A program made the position numbers and the translations under genes. The notes under the pieces are model-generated. The model was given only the letters and a program-made list of their open reading frames with translations. It did not search any database and was not told the DNA's origin. A stretch of 64,000 nucleotides of DNA from Chamaelirium japonicum (taxonomy: Eukaryota; Streptophyta; Magnoliopsida; Liliales; Melanthiaceae), in the NCBI GenBank assembly GCA_947650365.1, contig OX393557.1, positions 4,878,715 to 4,942,714 of the forward strand. The letters run 5' to 3'. This document shows, piece by piece, positions 25,768-36,727 of this stretch (position 1 is its first letter; each line of letters starts with the position of its first letter).

Positions 25768-26908
25768 ATCAACATCGCGCTCTTGCACCGAGAAGGCGAC
25801 AACACACCGCCGAGATGCAACGCCTTCATCTTCGCACCTCGTTCACCCCCGCACCGCCATGGGACTCCGTCGAAACGTGTTACCTTCGTCTTCACGCTCC
25901 CGTCTCCCCTGAGCAGCCTCCGGACATCGCGCAACGGCTGCCGTCGATGTTCACGCCATCTTCAAAGCAAGAGGAAGTCCGCAACAAGAAAGGTGATCAA
26001 AACCCTAGCAAGGGCCATCGTCTCCAAGCCGCCAAAGGAGCCTTTGTCTCCAAGCCGCCGAAGGATCCTTCGTCTCCAAGCCACCGATGAGCCTTCATCT
26101 CCGTGAGCCGCCAGAGGAGCCTTCGTCTCCAAGTCATCGAAGAGCCTTCATCTCCGCGAGCTGCCAGAGGAGCCTTCGTCTTGGCATGCAACGACAAAAT
26201 CCGAGATCGATGTCTCGGCATTCAATCAAAAGTCCAAGCTTGGTCTTGTCACTCGGATCCAAACATCAGATTGTCATCAATCATCACTCTCTCTCACTGG
26301 TTGACGGTTCCAAAATGGTCAGGGGGTGGTCAGTCCAACTCTGTCAGCACGTGCTACCCTCCACGCTGTCACATTTAAAGCAACGGACAGTTGGTAAGCA
26401 ACCGATCGATCAATCATTGGCCGGGGGTCGCCTATGTTCACCCATACACTTGACATCTGATGAATACTCAAGCCCGATCAGAGAATCGCACTTGCTAACA
26501 AGGGGCATGGCTACACAATTTCGATACATGGAACCTCTCCAACTAGATAGAGATCGAGATATGCTACTTATCAGTCAATCCGATTCAAATGGCATCGGTA
26601 CACGAGGGTCATTCAAAGACGAAGAGCTATCTTCCATTGGGTTGGTTGAATAACATCTCATCCAAACCTATTGAGTTGGTCGTACAAACACAAGCAAAAA
26701 TTCCCCCCTCATCTGGAGGTGGACCCGTGGTAACCTCCATGTCATCACTGGAGCCCGATTGTAGTCTCTAGTGAACACAGTAACTAGGTATAGTTGAGTG
26801 CCGAACAGTGACGAATGAATTATTGCGAGTTGATGCGTCTTAGTGACGCGAGCTGAAAACCTAGCATGCCCGCTCTTTAAGTCACCTCCTTACAAAAATG
26901 AATATCGG

Positions 26909-27224
26909 ACATGCTACATGTCAAGGTGACGATGTGTCACGTCCCCTTTGATCAGTTTTTCGGCGCCGACGCAACGACACATTATACGCATCGATCCGAC
27001 TAACGTATGAAAAGTTACAACTGTCGAAAGTTTTTGAGGTCTTTTTCTCCGAAGACAGGCTTTGAAAATACTACACGTCAGTGTGTGCGATGTTTCATGT
27101 CCACTTTGACCAGTTTTTCGGCACCAATATAATGGAACCTTATACGCATCGATCTAATGAGCGTATGAAAAGTTACGATAGTCGGAAGTTTTTGAGACGT
27201 CTTTCTCTCCGAAAACCAGTATCA
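26909..27224. repeat. tandem duplication, 158-bp period
   Basis: CAGTTTTTCGGC occurs at 26953 and 27111 with matching flanks (TTATACGCATCGATC, CGTATGAAAAGTTAC, AGTTTTTGAG). The units have diverged noticeably. Downstream, 27370-27540 carries degenerate repeats of CCCGGGCACTCGCGTGCTCACCTCG. Confidence 0.85.
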
Positions 27225-28320
27225 GAGAAGTTACACGACACGACACGAACAAAGAAGAGACGGAGTGGGGTTCGACCCACGCCCTGCGTGCGCCCTAGTC
27301 GCTCAGCCTGCACGAATAGATATAAGAGACGGGAGGGTCCGACCCCTTGGGTGCACACCTTATCACGCAGTCGACCCGGGCCCTCGAGTGCTCACCTCGT
27401 CGCATAGTCGGCCCGGGCACTCGCGTACTCACATCATCGCTCAGCCGACCTGGGCCCTCTCTTGCTTACCTCGGAGTTCTGCGTTCCTCGTCGCGTAGCC
27501 AACCCGGGCACTCGCGTGCTCACCTCGCAGCCGACCTTGGCCCCCCGTGCGTCCCTCTCATCGTGCAGAAGAAGAGAGAGGGGGGGATCCGTTCGCCCCG
27601 GCCCGTGCACACTCCTTTGCCCAGTAGCGTGGGTGCGCGGAGGTTGGTGGTGAGCGATTCGATCTCCGACCACCCGAACCATCGGACTGTGCCCTTGGTG
27701 GTGTGGGTGTGCAGCGCTTCGGGGTGATCGAGTCCGTCGGCGACCTCGGAGTTCTGAGTTCCCCTTTTCAGATTAGCGGGGTCCCTGCGCCTCGAGCAGT
27801 GGGTGACGCAGGTAGCGAAAATGAGGGGCGATGAAGTGGGCCGCTGAGACGAGTCTTAGAGGAGGAGGTGGAGTCGGATCAGGTGTATTGGCCCCCGCCG
27901 ACCTTTCTTCTTTGTCTACACGGCTGCTTGAAGACAACAACCTATGGCGCACCCAAGGTTCATAAGCCACCCCTCAGCGAGAACAATGATATCGGCCTTG
28001 GTCTTCGGGAAGACCCATGCAGCGGTTGGTCTGGGGCTTAATGACGATTGCGTTGTTCTTCATCTCCCTCATGGTGGCCCAGGCCCACCATGATGATATC
28101 CTTGTTCCCCGTGGTGGTAACGAAGATGTCCGCCTCGACCACAACATCCTCCAACATGAGGACGTCGGGGATGCCCTCCATCAGAACCTGAAGGGCGAGG
28201 ATAGGGTCGATCTCTATCACAATCACACAGGCCTCAGCTTGCTTTAGGGCAGCGACACAAACCCTAGCCCCATCTTCGTAGCCGCAGACGGCGACCCTCG
28301 GCGACGGAAGAAGGGGGTCG

Positions 28321-29271
28321 TGTTGGGTAAATAGAGTTCTATTCTATTAGCATGCAATGGTTCACGGAGCGTGACTTAGCTAAAGGATGGGAAGCTAAGG
28401 CTTTCTACATAGATGCAAAATAAGGGAAAAAGAGAAGGAGAATAAAAGACTTATCGAAAGAGATGAACCGAGTCTTGTGCTTGCACAATGCCCTGAAAAC
28501 TAGATCGCCACCGTAGGATGGTGCTCCTGACCTCCGACGATAAGCCCACAGGGTACAACAACTTCAATCTTCTCCGCACCAAGGAGAGCTCGTGGGAACG
28601 CTCAAAGAACTCCAAAAAATAATAGCTGCAAAACCGATCTGATGGCAAAATGGGTTGAGGGATGATGAGCCGATCACGACCTCTTGTTGCTCCTCTGAGC
28701 AATAACAAGAGCTCGGTCTTGAGAGGCACGTCGATCACGAACTAAAGTTGCACGAAGCGTCCTTGAGTAGCTCGTAGTGCACGGACTTGTGTAGCACCTT
28801 GTTGACTTCAAAGAGTTGAAGTGAACTTCAACTCCAAGATGATGTAGTGCTGCACTTTGCTTCACAATAGGAGCAACAGCACCTTGCTGTACTCCACCTT
28901 TTAGAAATGATGAGTGGCCGGGTCCACCACAACAAAGTTGCAGAGAGTGAGAGGGAAAGGAAGTGGAAGAGAGATGACTTTTGTACTCTCTGCAGAGGGT
29001 TCGAGGCCCTCTATTTAAAGCCAACTCCCCACAACCGAACCCTAGATCTCCTCTTTAATATCATGAGGAGTTACCCATGATCTCTTCCACGTACCACCCT
29101 CTGTTACACCTAAACTTCGTGACAACCGACTCCACCCGAAACCCTTGCAACAACCCAACAAAAAAAAAAAAAATCAAAACAACAAAATCTAAACCAAAGA
29201 GATAAGTCAGATCTAGTGGGTTGGGTTAAAAACCATTCAAAAATATTTGAATTCAAAATTCAAAACTAACA
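28321..29271 (-). repeat. downstream (3') LTR of the copia element
   Basis: 951 bp, TG...CA bounded. On the minus strand it contains a TATA-like TTTAAATAGAGG near 29005-29020, also present in the other LTR. Open frames in it are not genes. Confidence 0.94.
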
Positions 29272-29908
29272 ATCCCCAACATGAATGATTTTAAATCTCA
29301 ATAAACAAATACAAAAACAAATTTGGAGTTCCATACGAATGTGCAATCACTGAGGTGTCTTTCGACTTGAACCCCTGTTTAGAGATTGTCTGTAGGATTT
29401 ATTAACTGAGTAGTGACCTAAGTGTCGAACTGCTCAGTTTGGATAGTAGACCTTGTCAACAGGCAACTAACACATCCTTAAATCATCATTGAGTTCCCCT
29501 CTCGGTTGTGCTCATTCACGGCCATGAGCTCTCCCCGGTTTTAACAAGCGCTCTAGAGAATTGGCCCCAATTCTCATAGGAAGCGGCCTCACTTCCACAC
29601 TCGTATAGGTGCAATCTATAAATAGTGATCTGTATCTATACACCCCACTGGTATTCAATCTATAGATAACATTAAGAGTTTATGACTCAGTCTCAGAACG
29701 ATACAGAATGTACTACCACATCATAGGGAGGGGTAACATGCTTGGTAGCACTCCTACAAGTTCCTCGGATAACTTGTTGTCCCATTGAACCTCGTTATTG
29801 GGATCTCCAGTCACGAAGGTTGGGCTACTATTATCGAAAACTTATTAATTCTTAGGCCTCAGCCCCATCCCCCTCGATGTATTTAGAACTAGCTCTCTAG
29901 CTAGTCCC

Positions 29909-32900
29909 TTAGTTAAGGGATCTGCTAAGTTGTCTTTCTTCTTTCATCATCTGTCGCACATATTTATGTCTATAACGAATATGTCGAGACTTTCCATTAT
30001 ATGAATTGTTCTTGGCCCTCATTATAGCTGCTTGGCTATCACAATGAATAAGAACAGCAGGAATAGGTTTTGGCCATAGAAGAATATCCATAAGGAAGTT
30101 CTTGAGCCATTCACCCTCCTCACTGGTCTTATCTAGGGCGATGAACTCCAATTCCATAGTGGATCGGGCAATGCAGGTTTGCTTGGATGACTTCCAAGAA
30201 ACTGCACCTCCTTTAAGGGTAAACACATACCCGCTAGTGGATTTGGTTTCCGAAGAATCCGCAATCCAATTAGCATCGATGTACCCCTCTAGGACAGTAG
30301 GATACCTACCAAAGAAAATATCATAATCAAAGGTATGTTTTAAGTACCTCAGAACTCTGATTAGAGCATCCCAATGCTCCTTATTAGGGTTAATAGTATA
30401 TCTACTGAGTCTGGCTATCGCATAGGCAATATCGGGTCTCATGTAGTTCATGGTATAAATACATAAGACTGCCAATTACCCTCGGATACTCAACTTGTGA
30501 TACACTTAACCCCATGTTCTTTTTCAGGTGTACTGAAGGATCATATGGCATTCTGGCAGGTCTACAGTCAAATTGACCAAACTTTCTAAGCACCTTCTCT
30601 ATATAATGAGACTGAGATAGAGCTATGCCATTGGAATCTCTCAAAATTTTGATTCCTAAAATGACATCTGCAGCTCCTAAGTCTTTCATATCAAAGTGCC
30701 TGCTAAGAAGGTTTTTGGTTTTCACCACAACTTCTAAATTGGTTCTGAAGATCAACATGTCATCTACATAAAAGGCATATGATCACGCAAGTCTGACTAT
30801 TGGCCTTAGTGTAGATGCATTTATCTGACTCATTAATCGAGAACCTACTCGAAGTCAATACTTGGTCAAACTTTTTGTGCCACTGCTTTTGAGCCTATTT
30901 GAGACCATAAAGAGATTTCTTTAGTCTACAAACCTTCTTCTCTAAGTCTTGCACTACGAAGCCTTCTGGTTGATCCATATAGATCTCTTCCTCTAATTCA
31001 CCATTCAGGAATGCAGTCTTTACATCCATCTGGTGAATCACAAGGCTATGAATAGCGGCTATGGCTATAAGCACCCTAATGGATGTAATATGGGTCACAG
31101 GAGAGTAAGTGTCAAAGAAGTCCACTCCCTCTCGTTGCCTATAGCCCTTAGCTACTAACCTCGCCTTATATTTCTCTATAGATCCATCTGCCCTAAGCTT
31201 CTTCTTGAATATCCATTTACACCCAACAGTTTTGCAACCAAAAGGAAGTTCCACTAACTCCCAAGTGTCGTTAGATGTTATGGATTCAAGTTCACTGTTT
31301 ACAGCTTCCTTCCGAGTTAGCTGAGGTCATGGCTTCAACATAACTAGTTGGATCATCTTCCATTAGATAAGTGATGAAGTTAGGCCCAAAAGAAGTACCA
31401 ATCCTAACTCGCTTGCTCCTTCTAGGTTCGTTCTCTTCATTGTCTGAAGAATCGATCCTACACCTAGGAACAGGCCTCTCGAGTATGCTGGACTCTTGAG
31501 GTCTCTCAGACTTATCTTTATAAGGAAACTGGTCTTCAAAGAACTTGGCATCCCTAGTCTCTATGATGGTATTATCATCTATATATAGGCTCTTAGAGTG
31601 GATTACTAAAAACCTATACACACTGCTGTTCTGGGCATATCCTATAAACACAGGATCAACTATTTTAGGACCTAGCTTGGTCCTCTTGGGGTTAGGTATG
31701 GATGCTTTTGAAGACACCCCCACACTTTGAGGTGTTTATAGGAAGGCTTCCTACCTCTCAAGATCCCATACGATGTCCGCTCAGACTCCTTAAATGGAAT
31801 CCTATTTAGAATATATACTATAGAAAGTACAGCCTCCCCCCATAGGTTCGTAGGTACCCATGAACTGATCATCATGTCATTGACCATGTCCTTTAATGTC
31901 CTATTCTTCCTCTCAGCTACTCCATTAGACTGAGGGGAATATGGAGCAGTGGTATGATGAATTACACCGTTGTCTTCACAAAACTTAATAAAGTCTCCGG
32001 ACTCATATTCACCCCCTCTGTCCGACCTAAGGACTTTGATCCTCTTCCCTAACTGATTTTCCATCTCAGACATATAGGATATAAACTTGGTCAAACTCTC
32101 ATCCTTACTCTTAAGGAGAAATATTGAACAATGTCAAGAACAGTCATCGATAAAAGTGATAAAATATTTGTTCCCTCCTCTCGTAGTGTAATCCTTAAGG
32201 TCACACACGTCTGAGTGGATTAAGTCTAGGGTTTCTAGGCTACGCTCTACATTCTTAAAAGGTTTCTTGACATATTTTGCCTCTACGCTTATGCGACACT
32301 TTTCATCCGAGAATTGAACACATTTAGGTACACTACCTAAGTTAACTAACCTTTTAAGTGATTTAGAGTTAACTTGTCCTAGTCTAGCATGCCACAAATC
32401 AAAAGACTCAGATAAATAAGCAGAAGATGAAGCTTTATTATCATTTATGAAAGAGGTTACATTCAACTTAAATAAGCCCTCATCAAGGTAAACCTTTCCC
32501 ATAAAAGACCCACCTTAGTCAAGACAAATTTGTCCGACTCAAATACAAGCTTGTAACCCTTTTTGCTCAGCATCGCTCCGGAGATCAGATTCTTTCGGAT
32601 GTCTAGGACATGCAACACCTCCTTCAGAGTCAGAAGATTTTCGGAGGTAAACTTCAGAATCACGTTCCCTTTTTCAGCGACTCGAGCAACCGAGGAGTTC
32701 CCTATATATGTACAGCGATTCTTCTTCTGCCGTAGGTGTGTAAGTAGAAAATAAGCTCTTTGACCCACAGATATGCCGGGTAGCCCCCATATCCACCCAC
32801 CAGTCTGTAAGGTTGCTGACTAGGTTGACCTCCGTCACCACTGCCGAGAAGCAGCCGCTCTGGGCTACATTCACCTTGGGCTTGTTCTTCGGTCGATTAG

Positions 32901-33760
32901 TTGCATTGAAGCGGCACTCCCTAGCCAGGTGACCTGGCTTGCCGCACACGAAGCAGTCTCCCTTCGGTTTCTTTTTGAACTGGGTTTGGATAGCTTGTTC
33001 TTCTCGAATGGCTTGGGAGCTTGAACCTTCTTATTGGAAGACTTTTCCTCCACAAGGTTGACCTTGCCTTTTATCATATAGGCTGCTCCCTTTGCTCCAA
33101 CACTCGGTTGTCCTCCTCTATACGGATTCGGACAACGAGGTCTTTCAGGGTCATCTCCTTCCTCTTGTGCTTCAAACTGTTCTTGTACTCCTTTCACGAG
33201 GGAGGCAACTTTTCGATGATAGTTGCCACTTGGAATCCCTCATAGATATTGTAGCCCTCTGCGAGGACCTCATGGATGATAATATGTATCTTCTCTAGTT
33301 GGGAGACCACATACTTCCCATCTTCCATCTTGAACTCTAGGAGGTTCCCGACCATAAACTTCTTTGAACTGGCATCCTTTGTGGCGTACTTCTTCTTTAA
33401 GAAATTCCACAGATCCTTGGCGACTTGCAGGTGAAGTACACATCATAAAGGTCGAGAACTAGATAGTTAAGGATATAGTTCCTACACAGGTAGTCCTGCC
33501 TCTCCCAGGAGTCTATATCGGATTGGTTTGAGGAACCATCCGATCCAGTAGAAAGATTAGGCTTCTCTAAGCTAATGAGATCGACAACCTTAAGGACAGT
33601 CAAATAGAACTGAAGTTTCATATGCCATCGCTTAAAGTTTTTGCCGTCGAAAGGTTCAGGCTTCTCACTAGACTTGCTAGGTTTCCTTTCTATCTCAATA
33701 TTTATCGAGGAAGAATCCCTTTTGACTTTCCAAAAGTTTGATGGCCAGGTCAGCTCCAGG
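29909..33760 (-). pseudogene. copia gag-pol polyprotein, frame-disrupted
   Basis: Read right to left: gag (about 33760-32960) ending in a CCHC zinc knuckle (CFVCGKPGHLAREC near 32910-32960); protease near 32800, where the usual Asp-Ser-Gly-Ala is Asp-Met-Gly-Ala; GAG-pre-integrase His/Cys region (LWHARLG, about 32420); integrase core with HSDV, FIDD and the PQSNGVAERKNR glutamate motif (32240-31900); reverse transcriptase (31254-30402) with QMDVKTAFLNGEL and YVDD; RNase H with GYIDANWI and SWKSSKQ (30300-29930). The reading frame is broken by several shifts, and an in-frame TGA lies about seven codons before YVDD (near 30785). It encodes no complete protein now; mobilisation would need proteins in trans. 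Confidence 0.93.
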
Positions 33761-33974
33761 AAGGAGGTGGAGCACTTGTCTCGCTTAAATACCAGGCTTC
33801 CTAGGGCAATTTAATACCGATTTGACAAGCTTTTCTTGACACCATCAAACTTAAGAAATTTCAAAGAAAATCTAATAGGTGACAAGAGACTAGATCTAAA
33901 CACTCTCGAATAGGGACTAGATCCAATCAGAATAAAAGAGAATATAACACTCAAATAAGTTCTAGTTTTCAAAT

Positions 33975-34922
33975 TGTTGGGTAAATAGAGTTCTATTCTA
34001 TTAGCATGCAATGGTTCATGGAGAGTGAATTAGCTAAAGGATGGGAAGCTAAGGCTTTCTACAGAGATGCAAAATAAGGGAAAGAAGAGAAGGAGAATAA
34101 AAGACTTATCGAAAGAGATGAACCGAGGCTTGTGCTTGCACAATGCCCTGAAAACTAGATCGCCGCTGTAGGATGGTGCTCCCGGCCTCCGATGATAAGC
34201 CCCCAGGGTACAACGACTTCAATCTTCTCCGCACCAAGGAGAGCTCGTGGGAACTCTCAGAGAACTCCAAAAAATAATAGCTACAATACCGATCTGATGA
34301 CGAAATGGATTGAGGGATGATGAGCCGATCACGACCTCTTGTTGCTCTCCTGAGCAATAACAAGAGCTCGGTCTTGAGAGGCACATCGATCATGAACTAA
34401 AGTTGCACAAAGCATCCTCGAGCAGCTCGTAGTGCACGGACTTGTGTAGCACCTTGTTGACTTCAAAGAGTTGAAGCGAACTTCAACTCCAAGATGATGT
34501 AGTGCTACACTTTGCTTCACAATAGGAGCAACAACACCTTGCTGTACTCCACCTTTTAGAAATGATGAGTGGGTCCACCACAACAAAGTTGTAGAGAGAA
34601 AGGCAGAGAGAGAGAGGGAAAGGAAATGGAAGAGAGATGACTGATGTACTCTCTGCAGAGGGTTCGAGGCCCTCTATTTAAAGCCAACTCCCCACAACCG
34701 AACCCAAGATCTCCTCTCTAATATCATGGGGAGTTACCCACGATCTCTTCCACGTACCACCCTCTATTACACCTATACTCTGTGACGATCGGCTCCACCC
34801 GAAACCCTCTCAACAACCCAACAGAAAAAAATCAAAACAATAAAATCTAAACCAAAGGGATAAACCAGATCTAGTGGGTTGGGTTTAAAACCATTCAAAA
34901 ATATTTGAATTCAAAACTAACA
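33975..34922 (-). repeat. upstream (5') LTR of the copia element
   Basis: 948 bp, nearly collinear with the downstream LTR. A TATA-like TTTAAATAGAGG (complement of about 34668-34685) marks the likely transcription start of the element towards lower coordinates. Confidence 0.94.
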
Positions 34923-34927
34923 GGTCG

Positions 34928-35207
34928 GACGGTCCAACCTCCCCCCCTTTCCCCGGTGTTTCCTCCACCCGGCGACAGTCCATCCCATCTCACTGCACCG
35001 GACGGCGCTGGCCTGAGCATAGAATAAGGGGGAGGTCCGACTCCATACCCTGCTTGCACCTCTCATCGACGGCGGTCACGGATGGAGATGAAGGGAAGAA
35101 GGGGTTCGACTCACTCACCCCCCCACATGCGCATGCTCTCGGCTTAGGCGATGATTGGAGGGAGGAAGTTTATGCGCGCGAAGGGCAACAGCTGGAGCGA
35201 TGGATGG
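34928..35207. other. continuation of the GC-rich repeat interrupted by the copia insertion
   Basis: C-rich sequence with motifs such as GAGGTCCGACTCC and GGGTTCGACTCAC resembling the left side of the insertion (27265-27345). No gene. Confidence 0.5.
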
Positions 35208-36136
35208 TGGAAACTAAGTCCAGAAGATGCATCCCGAAGCATGGTACACCGGAGCGTGATAGACTTCAGCCAAAGAAACTAAGTCTAGAACGCGTATCCC
35301 GAAGCATGGTGCACCAGAGAGTGGTAGGCTTTAGTCGAAAAAAGTAAGTCTGGAAGGCATATTCCGAAGTGTGGTACACCGGAGCATGGTAGACTTCAGT
35401 CGAAGAAAACTAAGTCTGGATCGTGCATCCTAAAGCATGGTATACCGGAGCATGGTAGACTTCAGCCGAAGAAACTAAGTCCGGAACGCGCATCTCGAAA
35501 TGTGGTACACCGGAGCGTGGTAGACTTCTGCCAAAGAAACTAAGTTTGAATGTGTATCCCAAAGCATGATATACTAGATTATGGTAAACTTCAACCGAAA
35601 AAACCAAGTCTGGAATGCGCATCCCGAAGCATGGTACACCAGACCGTGATAGATTTTGGTCGAAAAAGCTAAGTCTGGAACACACACCCCAAAGCGTGAT
35701 ACACCGGAGTATGATAGATTTCAGCCGAAAAAACTAAGTCTGGAATATGCAACCCGAAGTATGGTACACCGAAGTGTGATAGACTTTAGTCGAAAAACTA
35801 AGTCTGGAATGCACACTCCCTGAAGCATGGTACACTAAAGCATGGTAGGCTTCGACCGAAAAAAACTAAGTCTGGAACGCACACGCCGAAGCGTGGTACA
35901 CCGGAGCATGATAGACTTCAGCCGAAAAAACTAAGTCTGAAATGTGCATCCCGAAGCATGGTACACCGGAACGTGGTAGACTTCAGTCGAAAAAACTAAG
36001 TCTGGAACGTGCATCCCGAAGCATGGTATACCGGAGCATGGTAGACTTCAGTCGAAAAAACTAAGTCTGGAACGCCCATCTCAAAGCATGGTACGCCGAA
36101 ACGTGGTAGACTTCAGCTGAAAAAACTAAGTCCAAA
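35208..36136. repeat. 65-bp minisatellite, 14 copies
   Basis: Units start with AAGCATGGTACACCGGAGC at 35237, 35302, 35367, 35433, 35498, 35562, 35627, 35692, 35757, 35823, 35889, 35954, 36019 and 36084, with a partial unit at the left edge. Each continues through GACTTCAG(C/T)CGAAAAAACTAAG and TCTGGAACGC. The 64-66 bp period is not a multiple of three, so it does not encode a repeat protein. Such arrays are common next to the 3' LTR of large plant LTR elements. Confidence 0.95.
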
Positions 36137-36304
36137 AAGTCTACCACTTCAACCCGTAACTGAACTGACAGCTCTGGTAGCTCGAGCCTACCGACCCCGC
36201 AGCTCCGAGGATTGTCCAAGCTCGAGCCACATGGCGCAACGGGAACTTATTTACACCCGGAGATCCCAACCCACAGAACCCTGACCCGACTGGGAGGGGG
36301 TAAC

Positions 36305-36727
36305 TGTGGGTGCAAAAATTATACCAGATCGGACCAGACCCACATGGGCCCGTGCAATGGCCCAAATAGGCAAACCCAGGCCCAGGATCAGTGCCATCTC
36401 AGTATTGCCACATCAGCAATGCCACCTCAGCATCATCATGTCATCACTGTCTTATCGGGCACGTACCTCAGCTATAAAAGGACCCCTTTGGTATCAAGAG
36501 AATGGGTTGGTCATTCGATCAAAGGAAGAGAGGATTTCAGAGCCAGAGCTTTCTTCTCTCCTTCTAGTTCCCTTCTAGTTGCTCCGTGCAACCCTCATTG
36601 TAAGAAGCTTCTCTCGGCCTGTCGAGTGAACACTCACCCCCGTTCATATCCATTATAGTGCAAACCAGGTGGCACCTCTCGCCCGATGAAGTAAGTTGTG
36701 AGACCGAACTCCGATAACAACTCCACA
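36305..36727 (+). repeat. probable LTR with promoter-like core
   Basis: Starts TGTGGG and ends CTCCACA, giving short inverted ends TGTGG/CCACA. A purine tract (CTGGGAGGGGG, 36290-36300) lies just upstream, as expected before a 3' LTR. A TATA box, GCTATAAAAGGACC, sits near 36471. No partner LTR was seen, and the sequence after the right end (TATCA) could not be paired with a target duplication. The exact right boundary is uncertain; an alternative end is GATAACA at 36719. Confidence 0.5.

Larger units (their letters stand above)
24510..28315. other. GC-rich composite repeat region without recognisable genes
   Basis: A purine tract of about 290 bp (24510-24800) is followed by C-rich DNA coding on paper for Pro/Ala/Arg-rich frames on both strands, a second purine tract (25355-25455), and sequence with several internal duplications. 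No frame shows a known domain, and opposite strands are equally open, so I treat the frames as composition artefacts. The sequence continues on the other side of the copia insertion at 34928, with similar GGTCCGAC motifs on both sides, so it is probably part of a larger non-autonomous LTR element or other repeat. Confidence 0.5.
28316..34927 (-). mobile_element. Ty1-copia LTR retrotransposon, complete but defective
   Basis: LTRs of 951 bp (28321-29271) and 948 bp (33975-34922) both begin TGTTGGG and end CTAACA as read on the + strand. A perfect 5-bp target duplication GGTCG lies at 28316-28320 and 34923-34927, so both ends are intact. Domain order on the minus strand is gag, protease, integrase, reverse transcriptase, RNase H, which defines Copia. 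A purine tract GTTGGGGAT abuts the downstream LTR (complement of 29272-29280). The sequence next to the upstream LTR (complement of 33974 downward) does not match the usual initiator-tRNA primer-binding site. The LTRs differ at scattered positions, so it is not a very recent insertion. Confidence 0.96.

Noticed and set aside
35237-36136. CRISPR-like array (regular 65-bp repeats)
   Set aside because: Whole units repeat without unique spacers, and this is a plant nuclear sequence; it is a minisatellite.
36305-36727. Host gene promoter because of the TATA box at 36471
   Set aside because: No gene follows within 5 kb, and the TG...CA bounds with a purine tract upstream fit an LTR better.
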